Shown one piece after another: positions 33,801 through 43,112 of a DNA stretch of 64,000 nucleotides. Where the stretch lies: contig JAYQVH010000007.1 of NCBI GenBank assembly GCA_038148375.1, forward strand, positions 1 to 64,000. Reading direction: 5' to 3'. The notes beneath the pieces are model-generated. The model searched no databases and was not told the DNA's origin. It was given only the letters and a program-made list of their open reading frames with translations. Numbering within the stretch: the first letter of the stretch is position 1; each line of letters opens with the position of its first letter. Origin of the DNA: CAWUEX02 sp038148375. Lineage in GTDB: Bacteria > Pseudomonadota > Alphaproteobacteria > Rhodospirillales > Rhodospirillaceae. The position numbers and the translations under genes are program-made.

Positions 33801-34874
33801 ATGAGAAACACGATTATATTGTTGATTGCCGTGGCCTGTCTGGCCGGAGGTGCGTACGCGCTCTATGGCGGCGGTAACGCCACGCCGCAGGCGCGCCCGG
33901 GCGGCGGCGCGCGGCCCGGCATCCCGGTGGAAATGGCGGTTGTGCAGACTCGGCCTTTCGTCGAACAGGAGGTCGCCATCGGGTCTCTTGCGTCCGATGA
34001 GTCGGTGATTATCCGGTCTGAAATCGCGGGTCGGATCGACCGGATCGCTTTTGAAGAGGGGCAGCGCATCGCCCGCGGCGAGCTGCTGGTTACCATCGAC
34101 GACAGTATTTACCGCGCCGAGTTCGATCAGGCCGAGGCGCGCCTGAATCTGTCGCGCGCCAACTACGACCGGGCTTTGGACCTGCAGAAGCGCGGCGCCG
34201 GCACTCAGCGGGCTCTCGATGAGGCGGCGTCGAAGCTGCAGGAGGATCGGGCGACTCTCGATCTCGCCCGCGCCCGTCTGGAGCGCACCGAAATTCAAAC
34301 ACCGTTCGCCGGTGTGATTGGCATTCGCCGCGTCAGTCCCGGCGATTACATCATGGCCGGCCAAGAGATCGTCAACCTTGAAGCAATCGACCCGATCAAG
34401 GTCAATTTTGGACTTCCTGAAATGTTGCTGTCGGCCGTATCGGAAGGGCAATCGATCAATGTGTCGGTGGATGCATTTCCGGGAGAAGTCTTCTCCGGAG
34501 AGGTCTATGCCATAAATCCGCGTATCGATGCCGCCGGGCGCAACGTCGAACTGAGGGCGCGCATCGCCAATCCGGACGGCCGCTTGCGGCCGGGCCTCTT
34601 TGCCAGGGTCGCCATCATCTTCTCGCGGCAGGACGATGCCGTGATGATTCCGGAACGCGCCCTTGTCCCGGTGCAGGGGCGTCAGACCGTTTTCGTTGTC
34701 GAAGATGGCAAGGCGGTGAGCCGCGCAATCGAAACCGGCGGACGCGATGACGACATGGTGCAAGTCATGTCCGGACTGAGCGCCGGTGAGACGATCATCA
34801 CCGGCGGCCAATTGAAAGTGCGGGAAGGCATGCCGGTGGCCGACGCGGACAAGCTCACCGGGGCCGGCGCATGA
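33801..34874 (+). CDS. RND efflux periplasmic adaptor subunit
   Basis: A 357-residue membrane fusion protein. An N-terminal hydrophobic segment (ILLIAVACLAGGAYALY) anchors it, then a lipoyl half-motif, a helical hairpin (about 105-160) and a second lipoyl part (IQTPFAGVIGIRRVSPGDYI), a beta-barrel and the membrane-proximal domain. It links the inner-membrane pump to an outer-membrane channel. Overlaps the pump gene by 4 bases (ATGA). No regulator or outer-membrane factor is adjacent. Confidence 0.92.
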   Translation: MRNTIILLIAVACLAGGAYALYGGGNATPQARPGGGARPGIPVEMAVVQTRPFVEQEVAIGSLASDESVIIRSEIAGRIDRIAFEEGQRIARGELLVTIDDSIYRAEFDQAEARLNLSRANYDRALDLQKRGAGTQRALDEAASKLQEDRATLDLARARLERTEIQTPFAGVIGIRRVSPGDYIMAGQEIVNLEAIDPIKVNFGLPEMLLSAVSEGQSINVSVDAFPGEVFSGEVYAINPRIDAAGRNVELRARIANPDGRLRPGLFARVAIIFSRQDDAVMIPERALVPVQGRQTVFVVEDGKAVSRAIETGGRDDDMVQVMSGLSAGETIITGGQLKVREGMPVADADKLTGAGA

Positions 34875-37800
34875 ACATTACCGAGCTGTGCATCCGCCGG
34901 CCTGTGCTGGCGACGGTGATCAATTTGGTCATCGTATTGCTCGGTTTAATTTCGCTCCAGTCTTTGTCGATCCGCGAATATCCCAACATCGATTCTCCGG
35001 TCGTGACCGTGGTCACCCGCTATCCCGGCGCCAGCGCGCAAATCATGGAAACCCAGGTCACCGACAGGCTGGAGGATTCTCTGTCCGGCATTGAGGGCGT
35101 GGACTACGTCAGCTCGATCAGCCGCTCCGAGCAAAGTCAGATTACCGTGCGCTTTCTGCTCGACCGTGATCCCGACGCGGCGGCCTCCGATGTGCGCGAC
35201 CGGGTCGGCCGCGCGCGCGGCCTCCTGCCCAATGAGGTGGACGAGCCGATCATCGCCAAGGTCGAGGCCGACGCCCAGTCGATCATCTATCTGGCGTTTT
35301 CGACCAGCCGCTACTCCGCGCTGGATCTGACCGAATTTATTGAGCGCTTGGCTGTCGATCAGGTCAAAGCGCTGCCTGGAGTCGCCAATGTGGAACTGAT
35401 CGGCTCACGCCGTTACGCCATGCGCATTTGGCTGGACCGGGCGCGCTTGGCCGCCTTTGGCTTGACGGCCCAAGACGTTGAGCAGGCCCTGCGCGAACAG
35501 AACCTCGAAGTTCCGTCCGGGCGCATTGAAAGCGTCGATCGCGAATATTCCGTCGTCGCTCAAACGGACCTGCGCACACCTGAAGAGTTTGCCGATATTA
35601 TCGTACGGGACGCGGACGGATATCTCGTGCGCTTGGGCGATGTTGCAAAGGTCGAGCTCGGCCCCGAGGAAGAGCGTCAACTGAGTCAAATCAACGGCGA
35701 TCAGGCGGTCGCCTTCGGGGTGGTCAAGCAATCGACGGCCAATCCCCTGGATGTCAGCGCCGCCGTTAAGAATGCCATGCCTGACATTCTGGCGAGCATG
35801 CCCGAGGGCGTGAGTATCCGCGTCGGTTATGACACCACCGTATTCATTACCGAGTCCATCAAGGCCGTGTACTTCGCGATTGCCGAAGCCATCGTGCTGG
35901 TTTCAATTGTCGTCTTCGTTTTCCTGCACACCGCCCGCGCAACCATTATTCCGCTGGTGACGATTCCTGTCTCCCTGATCGGGTCTCTGGCGATCATGAG
36001 CGCTTTGGGCTTCAGCATTAACACGCTTACGCTGTTGGCGTTCGTGCTGGCCATCGGTCTTGTCGTCGATGACGCCATTGTCATGCTGGAGAACATCCAC
36101 CGCCAAATCGAACGCGGCATGACGCCGGTCCAAGCGGCCATTAAAGGCTCGCGGCAGATCACGTTCGCCATCATCGCGATGTCGACGACGCTTGCGGCTG
36201 TGTTCTTTCCGGTCACCTTTGCATCAGGCACGGTCGGTAAGCTGTTTACGGAATTCGCGCTGACCCTGGCCGGCGCGGTGCTTGTCTCCGGACTCACGGC
36301 TCTGACGCTGACGCCGATGATGTGCAGCAAGCTGCTGCGAGAAGAAAAAGCAAAGGGAGCGATCACCGGTACGTTCGAGTCGGCCATGGACGCGGCGACC
36401 AACGCATACCGGGCCGCGCTCGGCGCGGTGCTTCAGCAGCGGGCAGCGGTCGTGGTTGGCATTGCCGTTATTGCCGCGTTCGCCGTGTATCTGTTTACCG
36501 GTCTCAAGCAGGAACTGACGCCGATCGAAGACCGTGGACTTGTGATTGTCCAGCAGATCGGTCCGGAAGGCGCGACGCCGGAGTTCATGTCGCGCAATGC
36601 CGCCAAGGTCGAGGAGATCGTCGACGCCGTTCCGGAAATCGAAAACTTCATGACCATGGTCGGCTTCCCGGTGTCGACGGTGACGTCGACATTCTCGACT
36701 CTGATTCCGTGGGAAGAGCGGGAGCGCAAGAGCTACGAGATTTCCGAACTGGTTACGCCTCAGGTGTTTGCCATTCCCGGCATCATGGCGTTCTCCGCCG
36801 TCCCGCCGTCCTTCGGCGCCCGGGGTGCGACCAAAAGCATCGAGGTGGTCGTCAGAACCACCGGCACCTACGAGGAACTGCAAGAGCTTGCCGACGATGT
36901 GATCGCGGCCCTGCTGCCAGGGTCCGGGGTGCGCGATCTCGACACGGACTTGCGCCTCAACAAGCCGGAACTGCGGACGACCGTGAACCGCGACAAAGTG
37001 GTCGATGTCGGCGTCTCGGTGGCAACGGTTGGGCGTACGCTGGAAACGTTCCTCGGCGGACGCAATGTCACCCGTTTCAAGCGCAACGGCGAGCAGTACG
37101 ATGTCATCGTTCAGGTCGACGAGGACGAACGGGCAGATCCGCGCGACTTGGCGCGCCTATTCGTGCGCGGCAACAACGGCGCGATGGTGCCCCTGGCCAA
37201 TGTCGTTCAATTTGAAGAGACGGTCGCGCCGCGCGAACTGGTTCACTTTAACCGTCTGCGCGCGGTGACGCTCTCCGCCAACGTCGAGCCCGGCTTCGCA
37301 CTTGGTGACGCGCTCGATAAAATCGAACGGACAGTACGCGATGTCGCGCAGATACCCGTTCAAATCGATTACAAGGGCGTCAGTCGGGAATTCAAAGATG
37401 CGTCCGGCCGCCTCGCGCTCGTTTTCGTGCTGGCGATCGCATTCATCTATCTGGTTCTGGCCGCCCAGTTTGAGAGCTTTATCGACCCGTTCATTATCTT
37501 GATTACCGTACCGCTGGCGATGGCGGGGGCGCTACTGACGCTGAAGGTCACCGGCGGATCGCTCAATGTGTACAGTCAGGTCGGACTGATCACCTTGGTT
37601 GGGCTGATTTCCAAGCACGGTATTCTGATTGTCGAATTCGCCAATTCGCGGCGGGAGCAGGGCATGGACAAGATGAAGGCCGCACTGGAGTCCGCGGTTC
37701 TGCGCCTGCGGCCGATCTTGATGACGACAGGTGCAATGGTTCTCGGTGCGGTGCCTCTGGCGCTCGCGACTGGCGCCGGCGCGGAAGGGCGAGAGCAAGT

Positions 37801-37942
37801 GGGCTTGGTGATCGTCGGCGGTCTGTTGTTCGGCTCGTTCTTTACGCTGTTTGTCGTGCCGGTCGTTTACACCCTGTTGTCGCGCGAGCGCCGGTTTTTA
37901 CCGGGCGAAGTTCCCGAGCCCGGCGCAGCCCCGGCTGAATAA
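34871..37942 (+). CDS. RND efflux pump permease (AcrB/MexB-like HAE1 type)
   Basis: A 1023-residue inner-membrane transporter of normal length. N-terminal start ITELCIRRPVLATVINLVIVLLG and duplicated porter/membrane halves. The TM4 proton-relay motif is in LAIGLVVDDAIVMLENIHRQIE and the second half has GLISKHGILIVEFANSRREQG. Substrate range not predictable; drugs, bile-like compounds or envelope lipids are possible. Works with the adaptor just upstream; the outer-membrane channel must be encoded elsewhere. Confidence 0.95.
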   Translation: MNITELCIRRPVLATVINLVIVLLGLISLQSLSIREYPNIDSPVVTVVTRYPGASAQIMETQVTDRLEDSLSGIEGVDYVSSISRSEQSQITVRFLLDRDPDAAASDVRDRVGRARGLLPNEVDEPIIAKVEADAQSIIYLAFSTSRYSALDLTEFIERLAVDQVKALPGVANVELIGSRRYAMRIWLDRARLAAFGLTAQDVEQALREQNLEVPSGRIESVDREYSVVAQTDLRTPEEFADIIVRDADGYLVRLGDVAKVELGPEEERQLSQINGDQAVAFGVVKQSTANPLDVSAAVKNAMPDILASMPEGVSIRVGYDTTVFITESIKAVYFAIAEAIVLVSIVVFVFLHTARATIIPLVTIPVSLIGSLAIMSALGFSINTLTLLAFVLAIGLVVDDAIVMLENIHRQIERGMTPVQAAIKGSRQITFAIIAMSTTLAAVFFPVTFASGTVGKLFTEFALTLAGAVLVSGLTALTLTPMMCSKLLREEKAKGAITGTFESAMDAATNAYRAALGAVLQQRAAVVVGIAVIAAFAVYLFTGLKQELTPIEDRGLVIVQQIGPEGATPEFMSRNAAKVEEIVDAVPEIENFMTMVGFPVSTVTSTFSTLIPWEERERKSYEISELVTPQVFAIPGIMAFSAVPPSFGARGATKSIEVVVRTTGTYEELQELADDVIAALLPGSGVRDLDTDLRLNKPELRTTVNRDKVVDVGVSVATVGRTLETFLGGRNVTRFKRNGEQYDVIVQVDEDERADPRDLARLFVRGNNGAMVPLANVVQFEETVAPRELVHFNRLRAVTLSANVEPGFALGDALDKIERTVRDVAQIPVQIDYKGVSREFKDASGRLALVFVLAIAFIYLVLAAQFESFIDPFIILITVPLAMAGALLTLKVTGGSLNVYSQVGLITLVGLISKHGILIVEFANSRREQGMDKMKAALESAVLRLRPILMTTGAMVLGAVPLALATGAGAEGREQVGLVIVGGLLFGSFFTLFVVPVVYTLLSRERRFLPGEVPEPGAAPAE

Positions 37943-37954
37943 TCTCAAGATGTC

Positions 37955-38725
37955 TTAGAACCTATCCTTGCGCTGCCGGATTTCCGCAAACACCGTAACC
38001 GGATCGGCTCCGTCCATGCCGATGGCGGCCTGAAGATCGGGCTGGTCGGCGCGCAGGAACGGATTGGCCGCAAGCTCTTCTCCCAGGCGCGACGGCACTG
38101 TCGGTTCGCCCTTGGCCCGTTTTGCGGCGACGTCCGCTTCCCGCGTGCGCAGCGCCAGATTGTTGGGGTCAACGCTGACAGCGAACTTGATATTGCTCTG
38201 AGTGTATTCGTGGGCGCAGAAAATCCGCGTTTCGGACGGCAGGCTGCGCAGCCGGCTCAGGCTCGACCACATTTGATCCATGGTGCCTTCGAAGACGCGA
38301 CCGCAGCCGATGCTGAATAGGGTATCGCCGCAAAACAGCGCGTCCGCATCGCTAAACCAGTAGGCGATATGACCGCGGGTGTGGCCGGGCACGAAAAATA
38401 TTTCCGCTTTTATGGCCCCGAACATAAAGGTGTCGCCGTCATCCAATTCGACATCGAGTCCGGGAATGCGATCGCGGTCCGGCGCGGGGCCGACGATCGT
38501 GCAGCCGGTGCGATTTTTGATCTCAAGGTTGCCGCCGGTGTGATCGCCGTGATGATGGGTGTTGAGGATATGCGTTATCTGCCAGCCGAGGCGGTCCGCT
38601 TCCTCCAGCACCGGATCGACAACGGCGGGATCGACCACGCCGACCGCATTGCTCTGCGGTTCGCGGATCAAATACACATAATTGTCGTTCAGTACCGGTA
38701 TTTGCCGGATTTCCAACGCCGTCAT
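37955..38725 (-). CDS. gloB: Hydroxyacylglutathione hydrolase (glyoxalase II)
   Basis: A 256-residue metallo-beta-lactamase-fold enzyme that hydrolyses S-lactoylglutathione in methylglyoxal detoxification. The metal motif is THHHGDHTGG; LFCGDTLFSIGCGR and HEYTQSN are typical glyoxalase II segments, as is the C-terminal substrate-binding tail. Start at MTALEIRQIP (38725); the frame is open to 38755. Convergent with the RND pump with a 12-base gap. Confidence 0.93.
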   Translation of the reverse strand: MTALEIRQIPVLNDNYVYLIREPQSNAVGVVDPAVVDPVLEEADRLGWQITHILNTHHHGDHTGGNLEIKNRTGCTIVGPAPDRDRIPGLDVELDDGDTFMFGAIKAEIFFVPGHTRGHIAYWFSDADALFCGDTLFSIGCGRVFEGTMDQMWSSLSRLRSLPSETRIFCAHEYTQSNIKFAVSVDPNNLALRTREADVAAKRAKGEPTVPSRLGEELAANPFLRADQPDLQAAIGMDGADPVTVFAEIRQRKDRF

Positions 38726-38774
38726 GACAGTGCCCCCGTTGCGCGCAGGCATCATACGCGCAGCCGGGCCTCGT

Positions 38775-38803
38775 TTGAAGCGTGCGGATTACCTTGGTAG
38801 GGT
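38775..38803 (+). promoter_or_regulatory. Putative promoter of the proX operon, possibly leaderless
   Basis: TTGAAG (38775-38780), 17-base spacer, TAGGGT (38798-38803). The -10 ends 6 bases before the ATG at 38810, so transcription would begin at about the start codon. The upstream sequence has no clear Shine-Dalgarno, in line with a leaderless message. Confidence 0.45.
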
Positions 38804-38809
38804 CCGACC

Positions 38810-39838
38810 ATGACGTGGATTACTCACACGAAAATCGCCGCACTATGCGTGTTCGCCTGCGCGCTCGCAGCCGCGTTGCCGGTGCGGGCCTGCGATATCG
38901 ACCGCCCGGTTGTATTCGCTGGTATGGATTGGCAGTCCAACGCTTTTCACACCGCCGTGGCCCGGATCATTGTCGAACACGCCTTAGGGTGCGAGACCGA
39001 AGTGCTGCCCGGAACGGGCATTCCGCTCTTGCAGGGTGTCGCGCAAGGCGATGTCGACGTGGTGATGGAAGTCTGGCGGGATAACGTGACCGAAGTGTGG
39101 GACCGCGCTATGCGCCGCCGTCAAGTCGTGGAGCTCGGCACAAACTTTCCGCGTGCGGTGCAGGGCTGGTATGTGCCGCGGTATATGGTCGAGGGTGAAG
39201 ACGCGCCGGCTCCCGGTCTTAAGTCCGTCGATGACTTGCCGCAATACGCCGCGCTGTTCACCGATCCCGAGGAACCGGACAAAGGCCGCTTTTATAACTG
39301 CATCGCCGGCTGGACGTGCGAGGCCATCAATTCTGCCAAGCTCAAAGCTTACGGCCTTGAGGACTGGTTCACCAATTTCCGTCCGGGCACGGGTGCCGCC
39401 TTGGATGCGGCGATTGCTTCGGCCTACGTCCGGCGCCAGCCGATCCTGACCTACTACTGGGACCCGACCTGGCTGCTTGGAAAATTCGATATGGTCATGC
39501 TCGAGGAGTCGCCCTTCGACGCCGAGATTTTTGAGGCGCTCGCGACTGACCCCGACCCCAGTGCGGCGACCGCGTATCCTGACGTCGAAGTTGTCGTCGG
39601 CGCCAATCGCCGTTTCGCCGGGGCCGCGCCAAATGTGATCGCGTTTCTGATGGCCTACGAGACGGACTCCGCTTTGATCAACGCTGCGCTCGCCTATATG
39701 CAAGAGACAGGGGCAACCGCCGAGGAGGCTGCTGTCCGTTTTCTCAACACGCGCCCGGACGTGTGGCGCGCCTGGCTGGAGCCGGATCAGGCCAACGCCG
39801 TCCAAACGTACCTACAGTCCGTGTCCGCCGCCGACTGA
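38810..39838 (+). CDS. proX: Glycine betaine/choline-type ABC substrate-binding protein
   Basis: A 342-residue periplasmic binding protein of the OpuAC family. Signal peptide at 1-27 (CVFACALAAALPVRA). The ligand pocket region has MDWQSNAFHTAVA, LPGTGIPLLQGVAQGDVDVVMEVW, and tryptophan/tyrosine residues (VQGWYVPRYM, YYWDPTWLL) that usually form the aromatic cage for a quaternary amine. First gene of a proX-proW-proV set, the reverse of the enteric order. Precise ligand uncertain. Confidence 0.85.
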   Translation: MTWITHTKIAALCVFACALAAALPVRACDIDRPVVFAGMDWQSNAFHTAVARIIVEHALGCETEVLPGTGIPLLQGVAQGDVDVVMEVWRDNVTEVWDRAMRRRQVVELGTNFPRAVQGWYVPRYMVEGEDAPAPGLKSVDDLPQYAALFTDPEEPDKGRFYNCIAGWTCEAINSAKLKAYGLEDWFTNFRPGTGAALDAAIASAYVRRQPILTYYWDPTWLLGKFDMVMLEESPFDAEIFEALATDPDPSAATAYPDVEVVVGANRRFAGAAPNVIAFLMAYETDSALINAALAYMQETGATAEEAAVRFLNTRPDVWRAWLEPDQANAVQTYLQSVSAAD

Positions 39839-39877
39839 CACCAGACCGACCGCCATTCACTCGCCGAAGGGGGTGCC

Positions 39878-40735
39878 ATGTTTCCCGAGTCGCTCACCAT
39901 CTCAATTGCGCCGCCGATCAATGCCTTCGTCGATTGGCTTGTCGTTCATTATGGCGATGCGTTTCAGGTCGTGTCCGACGGACTGCTCCATGTTCTGGTA
40001 TTGCTTGAAGGCGCTTTGCGGGCCGCGCCGTGGTGGATGGTCATCGGCGCCATCGGCATTATCGCCTTTGCCGCCAGTCGCAGGGCCGCCTTGAGTGCGG
40101 GCCTGATGGCGTTGTCGTTCTGCATGGGTTTGCTCGGGTTGTGGGACGAGGCGATGCAGACTCTGGCTCTGATGATCGTCGCCACCCTGATCGCCGTTCT
40201 GCTCGGTCTGCCCTGCGGTGTGATGCTGTCGCGCTCGAACAAGGTGCGCTTGGTCGGACTGCCGATCCTCGATGCGATGCAGACCTTGCCCAGTTTCGTC
40301 TATCTGATTCCCGCACTGATGCTGTTTGGACTCGGCAAAGTGCCCGCCATTATCGCGACGGTAATTTACGCCGTGCCGCCGGTCATACGTCTAACGGATC
40401 TCGGCTTGCGACAGGTCGATGCCGAAGTGCTTGAAGCCGCGGACGCGTTTGGCGCGACCCCGTCACAGCGGCTGTGGAAAGTCGAACTTCCCCTCGCGCT
40501 GCCGTCGATCATGGCCGGAATCAATCAGGCCACCATGATGGCGCTGTCGATGGTGGTGATCGCATCCATGATCGGCAACCGGGGGCTGGGCCAGGAAGTG
40601 CTGCTTGGCATCAATACGCTCGACGTCGGCCGCGGTGCCGCCGCCGGATTGGCGATTGTCGCTATGGCCATCGTTCTGGACCGTACCACGCAGTCCTATG
40701 CCCGGCGTATTCAACAGGCCCGGGGCGGCGTATGA
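39878..40735 (+). CDS. proW: Glycine betaine-type ABC transporter permease
   Basis: A 285-residue permease with about six to seven membrane helices and the coupling-helix motif EAADAFGATPSQRLWKVELPLALP. A segment near VILRLTDLGLRQVD is typical of ProW. GAAGGGGGTG precedes ATG 39878. Overlaps the ATPase gene as ATGA. Probably acts with the upstream binding protein for osmoprotectant uptake. Confidence 0.9.
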   Translation: MFPESLTISIAPPINAFVDWLVVHYGDAFQVVSDGLLHVLVLLEGALRAAPWWMVIGAIGIIAFAASRRAALSAGLMALSFCMGLLGLWDEAMQTLALMIVATLIAVLLGLPCGVMLSRSNKVRLVGLPILDAMQTLPSFVYLIPALMLFGLGKVPAIIATVIYAVPPVIRLTDLGLRQVDAEVLEAADAFGATPSQRLWKVELPLALPSIMAGINQATMMALSMVVIASMIGNRGLGQEVLLGINTLDVGRGAAAGLAIVAMAIVLDRTTQSYARRIQQARGGV

Positions 40736-41553
40736 GTCTGATCGAATTCGATCGCGCGGCGAAAGTGTACGGCGGCGATTGGGAGCACGCGCTGGCGTTG
40801 TCCCGGGACAGTGTATCTGCGGCGGACATTCGCGCCCGCACGGACGCGACTGTCGCGCTGGCGGAGACTTCGCTCAGTATCGAGCCCGGCGAGGTCTTCA
40901 TGGTTATGGGGTTGTCGGGGTCGGGTAAGTCGACCCTGCTGCGTCTGATCAATGGACTGATATCACCGAGCGCCGGACATGTCCGCGTCGATGGCGCGGA
41001 CATTGGGTCGTTGTCCGAAGCCGGGCTGCGCGCTCTGCGCCGGGAACGCATGTCGATGGTGTTTCAGGGCTTTGCCCTGCTGCCGCACAGGACTGTGACG
41101 GACAACGTCGCCTTCGGTCTGGAACTTCAAGATATGAGCGCGCCCGCCCGCGACGCGGTAACTCAAGCCTGGATCGAGAAAGTCGGCCTTGATGGCTTTG
41201 AGCAGGCCTTTCCCCGTGAGTTGTCCGGCGGTATGCGTCAGCGTGTCGGTTTGGCGCGCGCGCTGGCGACGGGCGCTGACATTCTGCTCATGGATGAGCC
41301 GTTTTCCGCGCTTGATCCGCTGATTCGCCGGGAAATGCAGGACCTGCTTGCCGATCTCGAGAAGGATCTCAAGAAGACCATTGTGTTCGTCACTCACGAT
41401 CTCGCCGAAGCCGTCAAGCTTGGCGGCCGCATTGCGATTTTGCGGGAGGGCCGGTTGGTCCAGGTCGGCACCCGGCAGGAGATTCTCGATACGCCCGCCA
41501 ATGACTATGTCCGCGCCTTCACGGAGGACCTGAGGACGAGTCGGCAGGACTAG
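40732..41553 (+). CDS. proV: Glycine betaine-type ABC transporter ATPase
   Basis: A 273-residue ATPase with Walker A GLSGSGKST at 60-68, Q-loop MVFQGFALLPHRT, signature LSGGMRQRVGLARAL, Walker B ILLMDEPFSALDP and FVTHDLAEA. It lacks the C-terminal CBS pair of enteric ProV, so ionic-strength sensing by CBS domains is not expected. Start at ATG 40732 overlapping the permease stop, although the frame is open upstream. Confidence 0.9.
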   Translation: MSLIEFDRAAKVYGGDWEHALALSRDSVSAADIRARTDATVALAETSLSIEPGEVFMVMGLSGSGKSTLLRLINGLISPSAGHVRVDGADIGSLSEAGLRALRRERMSMVFQGFALLPHRTVTDNVAFGLELQDMSAPARDAVTQAWIEKVGLDGFEQAFPRELSGGMRQRVGLARALATGADILLMDEPFSALDPLIRREMQDLLADLEKDLKKTIVFVTHDLAEAVKLGGRIAILREGRLVQVGTRQEILDTPANDYVRAFTEDLRTSRQD

Positions 41554-41879
41554 CGCGTGCGGCGCGGGCTGCGGTGGTGGTCGATGAATTCCGGATGTTT
41601 CCGTCTGACCCAGCGGACGAACGCGGCGATGTCGGCATGGGCGCGTAGCGTGTCGGCGGTCCTGAACGCCGCCGCCAGGGTCTTCTCATTGAATACCGCA
41701 TGAACCTTGCGATGGCAGACCTGATGCATCCATGCCCAGTCCTCGGGATCGCCGCCTTCGGACTTGGGCACCCAGTGATGCCGGTCGAGACTCGGGCCCG
41801 CCACCATCGGCCGCCCGCAAAGGGGGCAGGGCCCGAGACCCCGGTCCGCGTCGCCGAATCGGGTCGCCAAATCCTCCAT
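41550..41879 (-). CDS. Small HNH-type nuclease-like protein
   Basis: A 109-residue protein with CPLCGRP, then LDRHHWVPKSEGGDP and WMHQVCHRKVHAVF: the zinc cysteines, the double histidine and the final histidine of the HNH/beta-beta-alpha-metal fold. Start ATG 41879 is set by GGAGGAG 8 bases upstream. No recognition domain is visible. Overlaps the proV stop by 4 bases on the opposite strand. Nuclease activity is an inference; such small HNH proteins are common and mostly uncharacterised. Confidence 0.7.
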   Translation of the reverse strand: MEDLATRFGDADRGLGPCPLCGRPMVAGPSLDRHHWVPKSEGGDPEDWAWMHQVCHRKVHAVFNEKTLAAAFRTADTLRAHADIAAFVRWVRRKHPEFIDHHRSPRRTR

Positions 41880-41909
41880 GGTGTCATCTCCTCCGGTCGT
41901 CGCGGAAAA

Positions 41910-41938
41910 TCGACACATTTCCCGTTCAGGTGTGTTAT
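41910..41938 (+). promoter_or_regulatory. Putative promoter of the TAXI receptor gene
   Basis: TCGACA (41910-41915), 17-base spacer, TGTTAT (41933-41938). The -10 overlaps the in-frame ATG at 41937, so the later ATG at 41964 is the more likely start of the gene. Confidence 0.4.
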
Positions 41939-41963
41939 GTCACCGAAGTTAGGTGCAAATGGA

Positions 41964-43070
41964 ATGAATTCAACGGTGTGGTTCCGAGGGAAAGGTCGAG
42001 CGCGGCGACAGCCGCGGGCTGCCCCTTGGCGTGTGCCATGCCTGGCGCTGCTGGCGCTTTTCATCTTCTCGGCACCCGCCGTCACCCAAGACTTGAACAT
42101 CATCCGCGTCGGTACGGGTTCGACCGCCGGGACGTATTTTCCAGTGGGTGGGCTGATCGCCAACGCGATCTCCAACCCGCCGGGTTCGCGGCCGTGCGAC
42201 CGCGGCGGCAGTTGCGGCGTGCCCGGCTTGATCGCGGTGGCGCAGTCGACGGCGGGCTCGGTCGAAAACATTCGGGCTGTCGACGGCGGTGTCATGGAAA
42301 TGGCGTTGAGCCAGGCGGACGTCGCCTACTGGGCCTATTACGGCACGGGCTCGTTCGAGGGCGACGCCCGCCGGTCATCGCTGCGCGCGCTCGCCAACCT
42401 TTTCCCCGAGAACATCCATCTTGTTGCACGCGCCAATTCCGGGATCGAAACACTGGCCGACCTGAAAGGCAAAACCATTTCTATCGGCGGCCCTCTTTCA
42501 GGATCCCAAATCGACGCCAAGCTGATCATGTCGGCATTCAAGATCCGCTTCGAAGACCTGAAGATGGTCGATCTCGATATTGAGGAGTCGACGGATGCGC
42601 TGGTGACCGGCGACATAGACGCATTCTTCTATGTCAGTGGTGCGCCGGCGCTGGCCATTTCCGATCTGGCAGAACGCGTGCCGTTACACTTCGTTCCGAT
42701 TGCAGGTCCTATTGCCGAAAAACTGGTCAAAATCTTTCCGTTCTTCGTTCCCGGCGTCATTCCCGCCGGCGTTTACGGCGACAACCCGGAAACGCCGACG
42801 CTCGATGTCGGCGCAATAATGGTCGTCAGCGCCGAGATGGACGAGAGTCTCGCCTACGGCATCACCCGCGCGATTTGGCACCCCAACACAGCCGCGATGT
42901 ACGCCACCGGGCATCCGCGCGCCGCTTTGATGTCTCTCGACCGCGCGACCCGCGGGATCGGTTTCCGCCTGCATCGCGGTGCCGTGCGCTATTACGCCGA
43001 ACAGGGTACATTGCCGGCGCCTGCCGACGGCCAGGACGAAGCGGCGGACGCCCCGCTCGCCATTCGCTAG
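41964..43070 (+). CDS. TAXI-family TRAP transporter solute receptor
   Basis: A 368-residue periplasmic receptor. Signal sequence (VPCLALLALFIFSAPAVTQ), then IIRVGTGSTAGTYFPVGGLIA, the TAXI signature. Later blocks AMSQ-like MALSQADVAYWAY and DLKGKTISIGGPLSGSQ are typical. TAXI receptors feed carboxylates or amino acids to fused TRAP permeases; no TRAP permease gene is adjacent, so it is an orphan here. A Cys pair (RPCDRGGSCG) may form a disulphide. Start chosen as 41964 on promoter grounds. Confidence 0.85.
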   Translation: MNSTVWFRGKGRARRQPRAAPWRVPCLALLALFIFSAPAVTQDLNIIRVGTGSTAGTYFPVGGLIANAISNPPGSRPCDRGGSCGVPGLIAVAQSTAGSVENIRAVDGGVMEMALSQADVAYWAYYGTGSFEGDARRSSLRALANLFPENIHLVARANSGIETLADLKGKTISIGGPLSGSQIDAKLIMSAFKIRFEDLKMVDLDIEESTDALVTGDIDAFFYVSGAPALAISDLAERVPLHFVPIAGPIAEKLVKIFPFFVPGVIPAGVYGDNPETPTLDVGAIMVVSAEMDESLAYGITRAIWHPNTAAMYATGHPRAALMSLDRATRGIGFRLHRGAVRYYAEQGTLPAPADGQDEAADAPLAIR

Positions 43071-43112
43071 CTCTAACCTTGGATTGAGGACCGTTCGGGT
43101 CCGGATGACGAC

